A DNA stretch of 64,000 nucleotides. It comes from Lepus europaeus (lineage: Eukaryota > Chordata > Mammalia > Lagomorpha > Leporidae). The stretch is taken from the NCBI RefSeq assembly GCF_033115175.1, contig NC_084838.1:38729468-38793467 (forward strand), read 5' to 3'. Positions 19,761 through 30,839 of the stretch are shown piece after piece. The notes under the pieces are model-generated. The model had not been told where the DNA came from. It saw only the letters and a program-made list of their open reading frames with translations, and made no database searches. The translations under genes and the position numbers were made by a program. How positions within the stretch are numbered: the stretch's first letter is position 1; each line of letters starts with the position of its first letter.

Positions 19761-20090
19761 TAAATGTAGCTTGGGGAAGAGGAAGGTGCTGCGGGAATGC
19801 CAATAAAGGGCAGTGAACTCGGGGTAGGAAGCAGGAAATAGCTGGCCCAGTCCTCTGATGTCCCAGCCAAGGCTCGGTGCAGAGCCAGACTTGGTCTGGG
19901 GAGGGGAGAAAAAAGCCTTGTGGATTGACTATGGGAGGGGCCAGAAATGAATGAGGTGAAGGTTTGCTCATGGTGAACGCTGAAGGATGGCTAGCCCTCC
20001 CCACCCCGACCCCCATTCCACTCTGTTTCTCCCTCTCCTGTCCATCCTCCCCTGCTTGAGCCATGTACAGGCAGCAGACAGATCCCTAAG

Positions 20091-20610
20091 TGCCAAGTGG
20101 CGTTGTTAGAAGCATTGCAGTCTGGGTGAGGAGAAGCTGTGCCCTCACACACCACCTTGTCGCTTGAGTTCACACTCTCGTTGACACTGCAGGCTCTGCC
20201 CTGGCTGGCTCTGGCTTGGTGCAGGGGAGCTGGGAGCCTGCTCCTCCCTCCTAGTCCTCCAACCCCAGGCCGGGGTGGTTCACATCCTCACTGAGACACA
20301 GCGCCCCCTGTGGTGTTGTCCTGGGCTAGCTGCTCTGGTGCTTGCCCTGGGGAGGAAGGAGAGGCAGGGTCAGGGGAGGAAGCTGGGGCCAGGGGCTTGG
20401 AGGCAGGAGGCAGGGCTGGGGAGGGCCAGGCTTGCCTTGGCAGAGATTCGCTTCAGTCTCCGAATGATGCGGCCCACCCAGGGCTGTTCTGGGGGTGCAC
20501 AGAGCTGGAGACCCCTCAGTGTGGTGAACCTGGAGGCAGAGAGAAGGGAGTCCTGGAGCCCAGCTTCCTGGGGGGCCCTGTGTGAGGGTCAGAAGCTGTG
20601 GACCATGTCT
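20091..20610 (-). pseudogene. CCL19: CCL19 3'-half duplicate (exons 3-4, intron 3, 3'UTR only)
   Basis: Seen: 20436-20529 copies CCL19 exon 3 (frame FTTLRGLQLCAPPEQPW) and 20326-20346 copies exon 4 (GKHQSS, stop). The offset to the gene at 43.3 kb is constant at 23,208. From about 20189 to 20570, intron and 3'UTR included, I find one substitution (20520, synonymous in Thr) before the copies begin to part near 20572. Outside that core, similarity falls sharply at both edges. The poly(A) hexamer of the real gene is destroyed here. No signal-peptide exon or CC-motif exon is recognisable between 20610 and 21800. Known: CCL19 is a CCR7 ligand. Inferred: a partial duplicate, probably homogenised recently by gene conversion; it cannot make a chemokine by itself. 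Confidence 0.85.
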
Positions 20611-21812
20611 GGGAACCTGTTCTAGGGGCTCTTTTGTGGGAGGGACTGGGCAAAGGTAAGGGAGGTAAGATGGTGCGTGGTGGCCTGAATGATGGAGGAA
20701 GTGATCGGGAGGGAAGAACCTAGACACTCTCCACCGCCCCCCTATGGGATAAAGAACTCTGCAGCTGTCTTGGAGGAAGAGATAGCAAAAGGCACCAAAC
20801 ATGTCCCAGGAATTGGGTGTTAGTTTATCAAGAAGCAAGAATTCTCAGAATTGTTGGCCTCTCTCAGAGCTGGGGAGGGGTGGGGGTTAGTGTTCCAGCT
20901 TAACTCAAGGGTGGAAAGGCCACAGCCCTGACTGGGATTCAGGCCCTCTGTGGCCAGTGCCTTAGCTTTGGTGTTGCTCTCTCCTTCACCCACATGCACT
21001 GTCCTCTTCCCCGGAAACCCAGACCAGTTGAGGCGGAGCTTACAGAGAGAAGAGCAGCCACAGGCTTCCAGACCAGCCAGGCATGGATCATAGAGAAACA
21101 CCTGGAGCACAGGCTCATCTACATACCCTGGGTACTCGCTCAGGCCACAGGCATGCCCACAGCACACAGGCAGACACATGCAGACTGCCTAGGGTTACCC
21201 ACAATCTGCAGGTACACTAACGTCACACAGGAACTTAGTCACCAGAGGGGCACAGCCGTTTGCTGCATGTACAGCCTCAGGTTCATTCTCAGACTTGAGT
21301 GTTGACTCAGTTTTTTCACTGACTTCCCTAGAAACTATGTGCTGGTCCCTCTAGGCCCCTCTCCTCCTACTCCAGTTTACCCCCTCCTGGCAAGCGAATC
21401 AGTCCAGTAAGAAGATGAGAACTGCCACACAGGAGGCCACGGGATGGATGGAGATGGATAAGTGGGCAGAATCCCTGGGAGCAGCAGGTGTGTGCGGGGG
21501 TACAGGAGACCCACGTGTGTGAGACTGTGTGTAAGGTGGGATGGGGGAGATTGAGCCGGAGTTATCCTGTTGGGGAGCAAGCCCCTGCATGCTGGGCAGG
21601 GGTGGGGAGGGGTCCTGTGAATGTACGTGTATGAGTTTGTGGTTATCTCCCACTTATGGCTCCCTTATTATCTGTGTCTAGCAATTTCCTCCCTTTTGAT
21701 ATATAATAAAGATCTGGGTCTTTCTTCTCTTCTGGTGTATAATAAAGAATTTGACTGGTTTTTGTTGCTGGTTTGTGAGAAAACTTTGTAAACATTTGGA
21801 ATTTCCCAAGTA
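20611..21812. other. Region where CCL19 exons 1-2 of the duplicate would be expected; none seen
   Basis: Unique-looking DNA of moderate GC content. I looked on the minus strand for a CC motif, a TDGC-like exon end and a leucine-rich signal exon and found none. Confidence 0.5.
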
Positions 21813-21813
21813 C

Positions 21814-22430
21814 AGGTGGCCCCTGGCTTTTGAAGGGTCCAACTTAACAATGACTCACAGTTTTTTGACTTTTGATGATGTGAAAACCATACACATGGGA
21901 CTGACGTTCTGATACAGTGGGTTAAGCCATCCCCTGCTTTACTGGCATCCCGTATTTGAGCCCTGGCTGCTCTTTTTCTAATAGAGCTCCCTGTTGATGC
22001 ACCTGGGAAAGTGATGGTAGATGGCTCAAATGGGAGACCTAGGTGGTGTTCTAGGCTCCTGGCATTGGCCTAGTCCAGCCCTGGCTATTGTGGCCATCTG
22101 GGGAGTGAACCAGCACATGGAAGATTCTCTCTCTCTTTGTCTCTCTCTCTCCCTCCCTCCCTGTAACTCTGCCTCTCTCAAATCCATCAATCAATCCATC
22201 TTAAAAAAAGAGAGAGAAGAAAGTAATACAGTTTCAGTAGAAACCGTATTTTAAGTTGAATTTTCCCCAGCCAGCAATGTTGTAGTCTTATGAGGATGAA
22301 CAATTGATACCCTACAGTGTACTGGCAGCTAAGTTATGATGTTTGGTAGGTTAACTATATTAAGTGTATTTTCAATTTATAATGGATTCATCCAGATATA
22401 ATCCCATCATAGATTAAGGAGCATCACTAA
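21814..22430 (+). mobile_element. Tigger/pogo-type DNA transposon remnant split by a SINE
   Basis: It starts 'caggtggcccctggctttt' and ends 'agattaaggagcatcac', as expected for the inverted-terminal-repeat Tigger MITEs, with 'atgatgtttggtaggttaac' inside. A plus-strand C-repeat SINE at about 21897-22205 interrupts it. Confidence 0.65.
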
Positions 22431-22439
22431 TGGGAGTGT

Positions 22440-23550
22440 CTTTCCTAGGCCCTTGGATCACATCAGAGTTCAGCCTGAGAGATCAGATGACTCCAGAAGG
22501 AGGCTGGTTACCAGAAAGACCAACTATGTGTCTAGGAGGTGGGGATGTTGAGCCAGCATGACAACCTCTAGGGAGTGGAGAAGGATTGGGGATTGCATTC
22601 ACCTGTGACCAACAGTTTAGTCATGGCTACATAATGAAATCACAATAAAAAATCTGAACACCAAAGCTCATAGAACCTCCTGGTTTGTGAACACATTGAT
22701 GTATTGGGAGGGTGGCACACTCTGTCTCCCCAGAGAGGGAGAGACAGCACAAACATCTGCATTTGAGACTCTTCCAGACTTCATCCTACGTGTCTCTTCA
22801 TTTGGCTGTTCCTGATATATATCCTTTATAAAAAATTGTAAGTGGGGCCAGCATTGCCCAGCGGGTTAAGCCACCACCTGCAACACCAGTATCACATATG
22901 CACACCAGTTTGAGTCCAGGCTGCTCCACTTCAATCTAGCTCCCCACTAATGAACCTAGGAAGGCAGAAGAAGATGGCCCAAGTACTTGGGCCCCTGCCA
23001 CCAATATGGGAGACCCAGATGGAGTTCCAGGCTTCTGGCTTTAGCCTAGCCCAACTGTTGAGGCCATCTGGGGAGTGAACCAGTAGATGGAGATTTCTTT
23101 TCCTCTATCTCTAACTCTGCCTAATAAATAAACAAAAAAGTAAATAATAAATATTTTTTCTTGTTTTCTTTTTTTAATTTTTTTATTTATTTTTTGACAG
23201 GCAGAGTGGACAGTGAGAGAGAGAGACAGAGAGAAAGGTCTTCCTTTTGCCGTTGGTTCACCCTTCAATGGCCGCCGTGGCTGGTGTGCTGCGGCCGGCG
23301 CACCGCGCTGATCCGATGGCAGGAGCCACGTGCTTATCCTGGTCTCCCATGGGGTGCAGGACCCAAGTACTTGGGCCATCCTCCACTGCACTCCCTGGCC
23401 ACAGCAGAGAGCTGGCCTGGAAGAGGGGCAACCGGGACAGAATCCGGTGCCCCGACTGGGAATAATAAATATTTTTTAAAAAGTAAGCATAGCACCTTCC
23501 TGAGTTCTGTGAGTCATTCATTCTAGAATATTATCCAAATCTCAAGTAAC
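22440..23550 (+). mobile_element. Ancient ERV-type LTR remnant carrying two SINEs
   Basis: The phrases 'ttcctgagttctgtgagtca' (23498) and 'aaatcacaataaaaaatctg' (22639) match the same old LTR type as the region at 48480-49275. A plus-strand SINE (22848-23150) and a minus-strand, head-truncated A-tailed SINE (23170-23460) sit inside. Confidence 0.5.
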
Positions 23551-23934
23551 AGCCAGTTGAGATTCATTGTGAGACATGGCCCCATACCCATAGGCAGATA
23601 AAATCTTGTCTATCTCTATTCGCACAGTAGCTGAGGGGCTTTTGCACCCCAGGGGAATGTGATTTCATTGACATCCTGTTTCTAGCCTGGACTCTCCAGC
23701 CAGTTCCCCCTTAACTCAAGATGTCCCATTCTCAACACATTCTACAGTTTTGTTTTTGTTTTTGTTTTGACAGGCAGAGTGGATAGTGAGAGAGAGACAG
23801 AGAGAAAGGTCTTCCTTTTTGCCGTTGGTTCACCCTCCAATGGCCGCTGCGGCCGGCGCACCACGCTGATCTGAAGCCAGGAGCCAGCTGCTTCTCCTGG
23901 TCTCCCATGCAGGTACAGGGCCCAAGGACTTGGG

Positions 23935-24361
23935 TGTAGCCGTTGAATTCTCTACAATGTAGCAGTGGGTTCGTTTCTGAGAAGAGCAGCGTGGTGGGGG
24001 CAAGAGGCGCGGAGTCAACACACAGACCCCGGGAGTCCGGTGAGAGCAGGCTTGAGGCGAGCAGCCTGCAGACTCGTTTATTACAGTTGATACAAAGCTT
24101 ATATAGCCAAGACCAGCCAATCTGGTCAAGGGGCGGTCTATACCCCAACCAATCACAGCCTGTTGCCAGGCAGTTTCCAGAGCCATCCAATCACAGCCTG
24201 TCACCAGGCAGTTTCAAATCCATCCAATCACAGCCTGTCGCCAGGCAGTTTCCAGAGCCATCCAATCACAGCCTGTCGCCAGGCAGTTTCAAAGCCATTC
24301 CTGACTAACTGACGCTCGCTTGCCAGTGGCCACCTTGGCATGGCCTTCTCATTCCACTACA
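23935..24361 (-). repeat. 3' LTR with tandem CCAAT-bearing U3 repeats
   Basis: Minus-strand U3 holds four tandem units of about 38 bp (24149-24300), each with an ATTGG (inverted CCAAT) box. TATATAAG follows near 24098 and the poly(A) signal AATAAA near 24078. U3, R and U5 order is clear and the ends are TGTAGTGG...GGCTACA. Confidence 0.9.
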
Positions 24362-24573
24362 TTTCCCCCTTTTCGTTTATTTTTGAGCAATGGGAGGCAT
24401 GATTCTTGGCCATACCATTGTTGACCCCGTTTCCATGTGGTCTCCGTACGCAGCTGTGCCTGTCTTAGGTTGTCCCCCAGGGGATCTTACCCGTCATTGA
24501 CTAACCAGCGCTCAAATCGAGAGACCACAGGATTGCTTGCTCAGATAGGGGTAGGAATGAGGAATAACGGTTA

Positions 24574-25147
24574 TCAGGAATGGCATGACCGCACACAGGC
24601 TGTGGGCCATTGGAGTGGCTGACCAGAGCTAGTGGGGTACACAACAGTAACAGATATGGCTTTGGGCAGTTTCTCAGGGTAGGATGATAGGGCAGGAGCG
24701 TCTGCTAACAAGGTGGAGTCTTGGTCTTGTTCAGCTGGTTCTGGTTGGCTGTCAGTTGCAGGCTTGATGTTTCTGGCTGGTACCCAAATGGGCTGTTCTG
24801 CATTCTCTGGAAAGACACAAGCATATCCTCGACCTTTGGTTAGCAGGGGGTGTGGTCCTTTCCATTCTCCTGTCAGGGGGTCTTTCCATCTAACCATAGG
24901 GGCTGGGGTCTGGGATGGAAAGGATCCCCAGTGTTTATAAGCTGGGCTGATCCCTTGGGAATCAAAAGTAAGAAAATTGATAGTGAAAAGGACCTCAGTC
25001 AAAGCAAGCTGTGGGTCTGAGGGTATATGATTATTTTTTTGCCTTTGTAAGAGATCTTTAATCGTCCTATGAGTTCTTTCAATAATTGCCTGTCCCTGTG
25101 GGTTGTATGGGATACCTGTAGCAGACTGTATGTTCCAAGATTTCAGG
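24574..25147 (-). pseudogene. Retroviral pol fragment: integrase C-terminal part
   Basis: Contains the GIPYNPQGQAIIERTH segment, whose glutamate corresponds to the last residue of the integrase D,D-35-E triad, and the DNA-binding domain around WKDPLTGEWKGP and PIWVPARN. The two catalytic aspartates and everything upstream are deleted. The first residues of the open frame (before NLKSWNIQ) come from the LTR remnant. The frame is open to its stop at 24574. Confidence 0.88.
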
Positions 25148-25211
25148 TTCCTGACTAACTGACGCTCGCTTGCCAGTGGCCACCTTGGCATGGCCTTCTC
25201 ATTCCACTACA
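25148..25211 (-). repeat. 5' LTR remnant (64 bp)
   Basis: Identical to 24298-24361, then abuts integrase sequence with no primer-binding site. The deletion therefore runs from within the 5' LTR into pol. Confidence 0.93.
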
Positions 25212-25369
25212 CTTGGGCCATCCTCCATTGCTTTCCCGGGCCATAGCAGAGAGCTGGCCTGGAAGAGGGGCAACCGGGATAGAATCTGCCGCCCCGACCG
25301 GGACTAGAACCCGGTGTGCTGGCGCCGCAAGGCTGAGGATTAGCCTGTTAAGCCACGGCGCCGGCCTCT

Positions 25370-26195
25370 ACAGTTATTTTTGAGAACTAAAGTGAGAAAG
25401 GGAGAGTACTAGGTTGGTCAAAGACTATACATGGAATTTCCATGCAAGACTTGACCTATGAGACCAGAAAAGAAGATCTTTCAGGAGAGACTATATTGGG
25501 ATGGTATTCTGTTTTCTACTCCCAGCCCTAGAGTATATGATTTGTAGACCTGTATTTTTCTTCATCTATCCATCTGTCCGTCCATCCATCCATCCACCTA
25601 CCCATGTTTACATCTATAGATCCATTCATGTGTCTAAATACCCATTCATCATCTTTTTTTTTCCACCTTATCCCTCCAACACTAACTCCTGCTCTAGAGG
25701 TAACCCATCACTTGTGCTGTTGATACCTGACCACGTCCTAACTGGAACCCTAGATCCAAGACTGAAACAGAATCTTCACCCCAAAATGAGAATAAAATAA
25801 GTCACTTGAGCATGGAGTATCATTTAGGGGGACACACATATAAGGAGGGAAAGAGGAAATGGGGCTGTGAGTGACAGAACACAGTCTGGCAGATGTTTGT
25901 ACAGAGTTTGCAGTGGAATCACCGGCAGTGTTCCAGATGGATTCCCATGCATGGGTCTGGAGCACCAGACGCTCTCCACAGCAGATCTAAGAACAGGGAG
26001 CCAAGGGAGGAGGCCATTCCTGTCATTCCAGTTTTAGAAGCTCCACATCAAAGCCTGAAGTAGCATGTGGTGTCCACCCATCTTTCTCTCTTCCTCAGCG
26101 CATTTTCCCTTCTTCCATCTTTCCTCTATCTTTTCACATCTTCATCTCCACTTACTTATCGGTATGTTCAGCCATTATCCATTATTTTCTTTTTA
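25370..26195. other. Intergenic; (ATCC)n-like tract at 25566-25602
   Basis: A short tetranucleotide run (CCATCCATCCATCC) in unique-looking DNA. No gene seen. Confidence 0.45.
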
Positions 26196-27177
26196 ACAAA
26201 AGATTTAGTTTATGTATGTGAAAAGTAGTGTTGTGGGGGGCGGGGGGAGGAGAAAGAGAGAGAGAAAGAGAATCATCCATCTGCTAGTTCACTCCCCAAA
26301 TGGTTGCAACAGTCGGTCTGAACCAGGCAGAAGCCAGTAGCCGTGAACTCCATCTGAGTCTCCCATGTGGGTGACAGGGGCCTAAACACTTAGGCCAACT
26401 TCCTCTGCTTTCCCAGATGCGTTAGTAGGGAGCTAGACTGGAAGTGGGACTTGAACTGGTGCTCATATGGGATGCCGGCATTGCAGGTGGTGACTTAACC
26501 CACTGTGCCACAACACTGGCCCCTATCCTTTTATTTTATTTTTTTTAAAGATTTATTTATTTATTAGAAAGAGTGACAGAGAGAGAAGAAGAAACAGATA
26601 AAGAGACTTTCCATTTGCTGGTTTATTCCTCAATAATAGCCAGATCTGGGGCAGGCTAACGTCAAGAGCCAAAGTCTCCAACCTGGTCTCCCACATGGTG
26701 GCAGGCACTCAAGCACTTGGACCATCTGCTGCCTTCCCAGGTGCATTAACAGGAAGCTGAACATGAAGCATAGTATCCACAACTGGAACTGGCACTCCAA
26801 TATGGGATGCCAGCATTGCAAGTAGCAGCTTAACCCACTACTTCACAGTGCCAACCCCTGTGGATGGCTTTTGTTCATGCAAATAATTTTTAAAATTATT
26901 TATTTATTTGAAAGGCAGAGTTACAGGGAGAGAGAGAGAGAAATCTTCCATCTGCTGGTTCATTCCCCAAATGCCTGCAAGAGCCAGAGTTGGACCAATC
27001 GGAAGCTAGGAGCCAGGAGCTTCTTCCAAGTCTCCCAAGTGGATACAGGGGTCAAAGGGCTTGGGCCATTTTCTGCTTTCTCAGGCGCATTAACAGGGAA
27101 CTGGATCAGAAGTGGAGCAGCCAGAACTCAAACTGGAGCTCCACAAGTGGTGGCTTTATCAGCTAGGCCACAGTGTC

Positions 27178-27395
27178 TTTCTGTCTCCCTCCCTCCCTCC
27201 CTCCCTCCCTCCCTTCTTCCTTCCTTCCTTCCTTCCTTCCTTCCTTCCTTCCTTCTTCCTTCCTTCCTTCCTTCCTTCCTTCCTTCCTTCCTTCCTTCTT
27301 CTTCTTTCCTTCCTTTCTCTCTCTCTTTCTTTCTTCTTCCTCCTCCTTCTTTCTCCTCCTCCAACTCCTCCTCCTCTTCCTCCTCCTTCTTCAAG
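27178..27395. repeat. (CCTT)n / (CTT)n / (CTC)n compound microsatellite
   Basis: Over 200 bp of pure pyrimidine on the plus strand. It is a polypurine-polypyrimidine mirror-type tract and a candidate for triplex formation; it generates spurious KEGRKEGR-type frames. Confidence 0.95.
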
Positions 27396-27971
27396 ATTTA
27401 TTATCTAAAAAAAAAAAAAAAAAGACCAGCATTGTGGCATAGAAGGTTAAGCCTCTGCCTGCAGTATTGGCATCCTATATGGGCACCAGTTTGAGTCCTG
27501 GCTGCTCTAGCTATTGTGGCCATTTGGGGAGTGAACCAGTGAATGGAAGATCTCTCTCACTCCTTCTCTCTGTGTATGTATATCTGCCTTTCATACAAAT
27601 AAATAAATATTTATTTATTTGAAAGGCAGAGTTACAGAGATAGAGAGGGAGAGACAGAAAGTGAGGGAGCTGTTCTATCTGCTGTTTCACTCCTGAGGTG
27701 ACCACAGTGGTCAGGGTTGGACAAGGCTGAAGTCAGGAGCCATGAGCTTCTTCCAGGTCTCCCACATGGTTTCAGGGGCTCAAGCACTTGGACCACCTTC
27801 CACTGCTTTCCCAGGCCATTATCAGGGAGCTGGATTGGAAGTGGAACAGCTGGAACTTGAACCAGCACCCATATGGGATGCCGACACTGCAGGCGGAAGC
27901 TTAACCTACTATGCCACAGTGTCAGGCATGACAAATTTAACTTTTTAAAAAAGACTTATTTCTTTTATTTC

Positions 27972-27976
<5 letters not shown>

Positions 27977-28013
<37 letters not shown>
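27977..28013. repeat. (GA)n microsatellite inside a SINE
   Basis: About 18 perfect GA units in the pyrimidine-rich part of the minus-strand SINE. Similar expansions occur at 45931-45962, 49989-50027 and 57029-57066, and as (CT)n at 36940-37015. Confidence 0.9.
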
Positions 28014-28018
<5 letters not shown>

Positions 28019-29175
28019 TTCCTTCTGCTGGTTTACTCCCCAAATGGCAGCAACAGCTGGTTCTGGGCCAGGCAGAAGCCAAGAGCATGGAACTCCAGTT
28101 CTCCCACATGGGTGGCAGGGGTCCACACACTTGGATCATCTGCTGCTGCTTTCCCAGATGCATTAACTGAGAGCTGGATTGGAAGGGGAGCAGAAGAGAC
28201 TCAAACCAGTGCTTATATGGGGTGCTAGCATCACAGGCAGTAGCCTAACCTGCTGTGCCACAATGCCAGCTCTGTACGTGGGCCTCTAAACCAGCATTTT
28301 AACCCGTAGGCCAAATACCCTCCCCCAGTCACCCTGTTTTATTAAGTCTACCACTCAGTGTATACCCTGATCCACATTGTGGCTTCTTAACTTATTTTTA
28401 TTTTTTTTTGACAGGCAGAGTTAGACAGTGAGAGAGAGACAGAGAGAAATGTCTTCCTTCCGTTGGTTCACCCCCCAAATGGCCACCACAGCCAGCGCGC
28501 TGTGCCGATCCAAAGCCAGGAGCCAGGTGCTTCCTCCTGGTCTCCCATGCGGGTGCAGGGCTCAAGCACCTGGGCCATCCTCCACTGCCTTCCCAGGCCA
28601 CAGCAGAGAGCTGGACTGGAAGAGGAGTAACCGGGACAGAATCTGGCACCCCAACCAGGACTAGAACCTGGGGTGCTGGCGCCGCAGGCAGAGGATTAGC
28701 CTAGTGAGCCACGGCGCCAGCCTTCTTAACTTATTTTTTCTAAAAACTCCTCTCTAGGAGAAGAGATTTGTCCTTGGCATGTTTCTATGTCCGTGACTAT
28801 ATGTAATCATGTTAGATATGTCTATATTGTGATTTTTTTAAAGATTTATTTTATTTATTTGAAAGTCAGAGTTACACAAAAAGAGGAGAGGCAGAGAGAG
28901 AGAGAGAGAGAGAGAGGTCTTCCATCTGCTGGCTCACTCCCCAGATGGCTGCAACGGCCGGAGCTGCGCTGATCCGAAGCCCGGAACCAGGAGCTTCTTC
29001 CAGATCTCCCACGTGGGTGCAGGGGCCCAAAGACTCGAGCCATCTTCTACTGCTATCTCAGGCCACAGCAGAGAGCTGGATCGGAAGAGGAGCAGCCAGG
29101 ACTAGAAACGGTGCCCATAAGGGATGCCGGTGCTTCAGGCCAGGGCATTAATCCACTGCGCCACAGTGCTGGCCC

Positions 29176-30070
29176 CTCTATATTATGATTTATACTTGTG
29201 TCCCTGCTGTATGTGAGTGATGGACTGTGTGATTGATGATATGTATGTGTGTATGGACTGGGACACGTGTAGATGGGTGCGGGTGTTGGAACTAGTGTGT
29301 GGCTTTGTTTTCCGGCAGCTGTTTTCAAGCCATCCCTTTGTGGCTCTCAACCTCACAGGACCTGCAGGGGGCGTCCAGTGCACACTGGAAAGGACGAGGG
29401 CTCTTGGTCCAGGTTGTCAACTTTCTAGGGCCTGCAGAGGGCATCTAGTATGCAGGCAAAAAAAAAGGGGGGGGGCTGGCCTGTGGAAGGGGGGCTCTGG
29501 CATGAGAGACTGGAATGACTTGTTCCAGAAATGGGCTGGAAATGAGCAAGGACCAAATGACTCAGCCTCTAAAATTCCCTGATCCTGGGAAGGGGTCTGT
29601 TTCACTCCCTATCCTTCCCTAAACTCTGTGTCCAGAGGGTCCCGTCCCAGGCAGAGGGGCAGAGCTTGGCTCTGCAGTTTCAGAGTGTGGGTGGAACATT
29701 GCACAGAGCTCCCGGAGGTGATGCGACTTCAGGATGGAGCAATATCTTGAGCAATAGTGTTCCCCCCCTTCCCTGCCTCCCACCTTCTGGAGCTCAAAGT
29801 AAATCCCGGGTTTCCTGAATATTTCTCTCCTTCATTTCCTGTAGTTGGGGCCCAGGATTCCGGGGCCTGGGCTAAGCTTGCTTGGGAGAAGCTCAGGAAA
29901 CAAAGCTAAAGGGGACACATGTGGCTGGAGATGGGGAGTCCTGGGCAGCCAGAGGGAGGCAGGAGAGGTTGCACGAAGAGTGTTTTGCAGATGATTGAGG
30001 ATGAGTAGGGAAAGAAGGGAGAATGAACAGCAAACAGAAAGGCTCAGGAGAAATACAGTGATTTGTGATT
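29176..30070. other. Intergenic; G-run at 29468-29476
   Basis: Unique-looking DNA. The text near 29344 and 29425 contains two loosely similar copies of 'ggacctgcagggggc' / 'gggcctgcagagggc'. No gene recognised. Confidence 0.4.
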
Positions 30071-30074
30071 TTTA

Positions 30075-30415
30075 AAAAAGATATATTTATTTATTTCAAA
30101 GGCAAAGTGACAGAATAAGGAACAGCCAGAGAGACAGAGAGAGATCTTCCTCCAAATGGCAACCACATCCAGGCCTGGGTCAGGCTGATGCCAGGAGCTT
30201 CATCCTGGTGTCCTACATGAGTAGCAAAGACCCAAACACTTTGGTCATTTTCCACTGCCTTCCCAGGCACACTAGCTGGATTGGAATACTGGGACTCTCA
30301 CTAGCAGTGCTGGAAGCTGGACTGGAAGTGGAGCAGCTGGACTCGAACCAGCACTTTGATATAGGATGTTGGCATTGTAAGCAGTGGCTTAACCTTCCAT
30401 GCCATGATGCCAGCC
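30075..30415 (-). mobile_element. Diverged C-repeat SINE
   Basis: TATTTATTTATTTCAAAGGCA at one end and CATGCCATGATGCCAGCC at the other; an older copy. Confidence 0.8.
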
Positions 30416-30839
30416 ACAGGTGTTTGTGATTAATCCCAAGGTATGGGACTCAGGGACAGGGCTAGTGATGAAAGAAGGCCATGCATATGTGGGAGGTGGG
30501 GCGGGGCGGTCATCTCTGGCCTGATCTACCTCTAGAGAGGTTCCCAAGGATGGAGCTGTGGGGATGGCCAGCCCAGGGGCTGCAGCTGCCCTGAGGAGGG
30601 AGGCTGAAGTCGGTGCGGGGCTGCAGCAGTGGGGCTGAAGGAGTGGCACAGACAGCAGACACTGAAGAGGGAGACAGCAGGGGTGAGGGGAAGGAGCGGA
30701 TGGGAGAGCGAGGGGTGATGTACAGAGCTACTTTTAGGTTCCAGGCTGTGGTGCCAGCTGCTTTTTTTGGATTTCCTCTTGGCTTTCTCAGACACGTTAT
30801 CACCAAACCAAACTCTGGATTCCTAGCACTTCCCTCCCA

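Larger units (their letters stand above)
23935..25211 (-). mobile_element. Internally deleted class II-like endogenous retrovirus with 6-bp target duplication
   Basis: Seen: a 1,277-bp element bounded by TG...CA ends, flanked by CTTGGG at 23929-23934 and 25212-25217. On its own strand it has the first 64 bases of a 5' LTR, an integrase fragment, a purine-rich tract just before 24361 and a 427-bp 3' LTR. Known: 6-bp duplications are typical of class II (betaretrovirus-like) elements. Nearly all of the 5' LTR, the primer site, gag, protease, RT and env are missing. The 64-bp repeat shared by the two LTRs is identical, which fits a fairly recent insertion, though the sample is tiny. Non-functional. 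Confidence 0.93.
23752..25367 (-). mobile_element. C-repeat SINE (A-tailed form) split in two by an endogenous retrovirus
   Basis: The SINE runs 23752-23934 and resumes at 25212-25367. Joining the halves gives a normal copy with CTTGGG present once, so the retrovirus landed after the SINE. Confidence 0.93.
26198..29175. mobile_element. SINE cluster: eight C-repeat SINEs, mostly minus, almost end to end
   Basis: Minus-strand copies at about 26198-26522, 26545-26860, 26890-27175, 27606-27930, 27950-28275, 28392-28722 (A-tailed form) and 28840-29175. A plus-strand tail-end copy lies at 27425-27605. It joins the next copy tail to tail through a shared AAATAAATAAAT. Almost no other DNA remains between them. 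Confidence 0.85.

Noticed and set aside
20326-20585. A second working CCL19 gene at 20 kb
   Set aside because: Only exons 3-4 are present; the poly(A) signal is destroyed and no signal-peptide or CC-motif exon is found upstream.
24149-24300. CRISPR-like array (regular repeats with spacers)
   Set aside because: Four tandem 38-bp units inside a retroviral LTR of a mammalian genome; the spacers are not unique.
27128-27494. Lysine/glutamate-rich or serine/leucine-rich proteins
   Set aside because: They translate the (CCTT)n microsatellite.
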